The notes under the pieces were generated by a model, which had not been told where the DNA came from, ran no database searches, and worked only from the letters and a program-made list of their open reading frames with translations. Below are positions 62,562 to 64,000 of a stretch of DNA of 64,000 nucleotides, one piece after another (position 1 is the stretch's first letter; every line of letters begins with the position of its first letter). The position numbers were made by a program, and so were the translations under genes. Source of the DNA: Spirochaetaceae bacterium (GTDB lineage: Bacteria > Spirochaetota > Spirochaetia > Treponematales > Treponemataceae); NCBI GenBank assembly GCA_017618015.1, contig JAFZVC010000027.1, positions 62,001-126,000 on the forward strand, read 5' to 3'.

Positions 62562-64000
62562 CTATTCGGCTGTTCCGGTGCGCACGAGGCGGAAACCGTA
62601 ACGTGCGCTGCGGTAGAATTCGTACTCGATGAGTCTGGATGGAATGTCACAGCATGTCGCATCGATGCCCCAACTGCCACCGCGCAGCGCACGGCACGAG
62701 TCGGTAGGAACGCCAGAAATTGGGTCTACGGCAAACGTACTGTTATCGTCTGTTGTCTTGCAGCTATCCCAGCACCATTCCCACACGTTACCGCACATGT
62801 CGTACAACGAAAGCGAGTTAGGCGCTTTAAGTCCAGTTTCGTGCGTTCCGTATCCGGCTCCAGCGGCGGGCTCTTTCTTTGCTGTTGTGCCACCATTGCA
62901 GATGTTGTATTTATACCAGCCTATGCTGTCCAAATCTTTGTTTGCGGCTTCGCGAACTTTGGAATCTTTGCCGCTGAAGGCATAGTTCCATTCTGCCGCC
63001 GCCGGGTTTCCGCCTCGTGCGGCAATTTCCCATTCGCGTTCAGTTGGCAGGCGGAATCCGTTTCTTGTAAAGTCACAGGCTGCGTCTGACCAAGAAGCGT
63101 TATATTCAACAGGGATATCTTCGTATGCGAGCGTTGCCCAGTTATCAACACCTTTGACAGAATAGCAAGGCTCATAGCCCATAAGCAGGCTCAGTTTGTT
63201 GCAGAAAGCGATAACATCGTACCAAGACACTTTCTCGCATGGCTTAAGCTTTGTTACTTCGCCTGCAGCTGTTGCGTAAAGCGAACTGGAGTCAACACAC
63301 TTGCTTGGGTTTATTCCCATTACAGCTTCAAAAAGCTCCTGAGTAACAGGATATTTGCTCATGCTATATGCGGAAACAAGTGATTTCTGCTTGTTAAGTT
63401 CAATTGAAGTAGCTTTTGCGAGTACAGTAACTTCTGATGTCTTTGCAAAAACTGTGTTTGTGCCCGCCGCTATATTGCCATCTGCGCTCCTCTTGTACAA
63501 AACAGAGGCGGTTACTGTGTTCTTAACTGGCTCTACAACAGGCTCCGGCTCCGTAACGACCTGCTTTACAGGTGCGGGTGCCGGTGCTGGCTCAGGCTTT
63601 TTCACTGGCTCTGTTTTTACAACAGGTGTTTCAATCGGTTTTACAGGTGTAGGGCTTACTGGTGTTGAAGAAACTTGAGCGCCTTCACTAGCATTACCTG
63701 TCTTGTCTACTGCCATTAATGTAAATGTGTATTCTACACCGTTCTTAAGGTCAGAAATATACTGTTTGCCAATTCCGCCCGGAACACCACGAACAACAGC
63801 CGTTCCATCAATGCCGTATGTGATTACAACTTTTGTAAAATCTTCATCGGTTGGGTTTGTCCAGCTGAGCATAACGGAGCCGTCGCCAGATGAGGCGATA
63901 AGGTCTTTTACATCGGCAGGAGCTTCTGTATCGGCTACAGGGACTGGAGCAGGAGGTTCTTCATTCTGCATGGCGGACATTTCAACAGCTGTCTCGCTTT
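62562..64000 (-). CDS. SUMF1/FGE-like protein with a fibronectin type III domain, 5' end outside the window
   Basis: The frame is open to the right edge, so the N-terminus is missing, although an ATG at 63980 exists. Visible order: a fibronectin type III domain (APADVKDLIASSGDGSVMLS, KVVITYGIDGTAVVRG, EYTFTLMAVDKTGNAS), a Pro/Glu/Val-rich spacer, then the formylglycine-generating enzyme-like fold (YPVTQELFEAVMGINPS, VSWYDVIAFCNKLSLLMGY, NGFRLPTEREWEIAARGG, SLYDMCGNVWEWCWDS, RALRGGSWGIDA, YRSARYGFRLVR). Treponemes hold many such proteins. The copper-binding Cys pair needed for true sulfatase maturation is not evident, so it may be a structural or binding C-lectin-like relative. Probably exported. 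Confidence 0.85.
   Translation of the reverse strand, partial: SETAVEMSAMQNEEPPAPVPVADTEAPADVKDLIASSGDGSVMLSWTNPTDEDFTKVVITYGIDGTAVVRGVPGGIGKQYISDLKNGVEYTFTLMAVDKTGNASEGAQVSSTPVSPTPVKPIETPVVKTEPVKKPEPAPAPAPVKQVVTEPEPVVEPVKNTVTASVLYKRSADGNIAAGTNTVFAKTSEVTVLAKATSIELNKQKSLVSAYSMSKYPVTQELFEAVMGINPSKCVDSSSLYATAAGEVTKLKPCEKVSWYDVIAFCNKLSLLMGYEPCYSVKGVDNWATLAYEDIPVEYNASWSDAACDFTRNGFRLPTEREWEIAARGGNPAAAEWNYAFSGKDSKVREAANKDLDSIGWYKYNICNGGTTAKKEPAAGAGYGTHETGLKAPNSLSLYDMCGNVWEWCWDSCKTTDDNSTFAVDPISGVPTDSCRALRGGSWGIDATCCDIPSRLIEYEFYRSARYGFRLVRTGTAE

Noticed and set aside
1-64000. CRISPR array, prophage or insertion sequence with transposase
   Set aside because: No regularly spaced direct repeats, cas genes, phage structural genes or transposase were seen on either strand.

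Overview
The window looks like the chromosome of a saccharolytic, probably host-associated spirochaete of the genus Treponema. The signs are an archaeal-type short PheT, a cyclophilin-FKBP dual immunophilin, many spirochaete-style lipoproteins, sugar-binding proteins with a Gly-Gly-Lys-Lys-Glu start after the signal peptide, a SUMF1-type protein and an Rhs remnant. The genus is inferred from family knowledge, not from a search.

Layout. 1-2.1 kb (minus): membrane nucleotide-sugar dehydratase followed by a NusG paralogue cut by the left edge. 2.3-8.85 kb (plus): pentose operon with an FGGY kinase, L-ribulose-5-P 4-epimerase, a YtfQ-like sugar-binding lipoprotein and a YesM/YesN-type two-component pair. 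8.98-13.7 kb (minus, convergent): a complete sugar ABC importer (binding protein, ATPase, two permeases). Together these look like sensing, uptake and phosphorylation of an arabinose-like sugar. 14.3-20.6 kb: pheT, a TrmH-type methyltransferase, an ECF S component and trkA-trkH. 20.6-25.2 kb (minus): cell-envelope cluster with a DnaK-SBD-like/LysM membrane protein, a lytic transglycosylase and a polysaccharide deacetylase. 25.3-27.5 kb: TPR protein, rsmG and a tRNA with CAU anticodon. 27.6-32.6 kb (minus): rpmH-rnpA-yidD-yidC-jag module extended by a secreted protein and the dual immunophilin. 32.7-37.1 kb: PrsW, SlyD-like, YgiQ, NifU-like and a TPR-like secreted protein. 37.3-39.9 kb (plus): GT8, PlsC-type and CrtO-type glycolipid genes. 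39.9-47.2 kb (minus): a frameshifted GH2 beta-galactosidase, a B12-type radical SAM protein and an AI-2E-family permease. 51-64 kb: ftsK, a lipoprotein, rsmE, an RluA-type enzyme, a COG2509-HAD fusion, a phosphodiesterase, a lipoprotein, an MBL hydrolase, a DbpA-type RNA-binding protein, a UPF0158-GNAT fusion and a SUMF1-like protein cut by the right edge.

The most interesting region is 47259-50978. A 3.7-kb island is bounded by two perfect 25-bp direct repeats. One copy is the last codons and stop of ftsK. The other lies directly in front of the AI-2E permease gene. Taking out the island plus one copy leaves ftsK and the permease gene head-to-tail with about 27 bp between them, so the island appears to have been inserted precisely at the ftsK 3' end. 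Just inside the direct repeats are roughly 130-bp imperfect inverted repeats. The cargo is an N-terminally truncated Rhs tip with an unfamiliar C-terminal domain, a small membrane protein placed like an immunity gene, a secreted protein with an internal duplication and a PD-(D/E)XK-like protein on the other strand. No recombinase is present, so the island would be a non-autonomous polymorphic-toxin cassette.

Two other window-wide patterns are notable. Several genes have promoter-like boxes ending 6-10 bases before the start codon and no Shine-Dalgarno sequence, suggesting leaderless mRNAs. REP-like palindromes occur between genes, at the island ends and inside the linker of a fusion gene.
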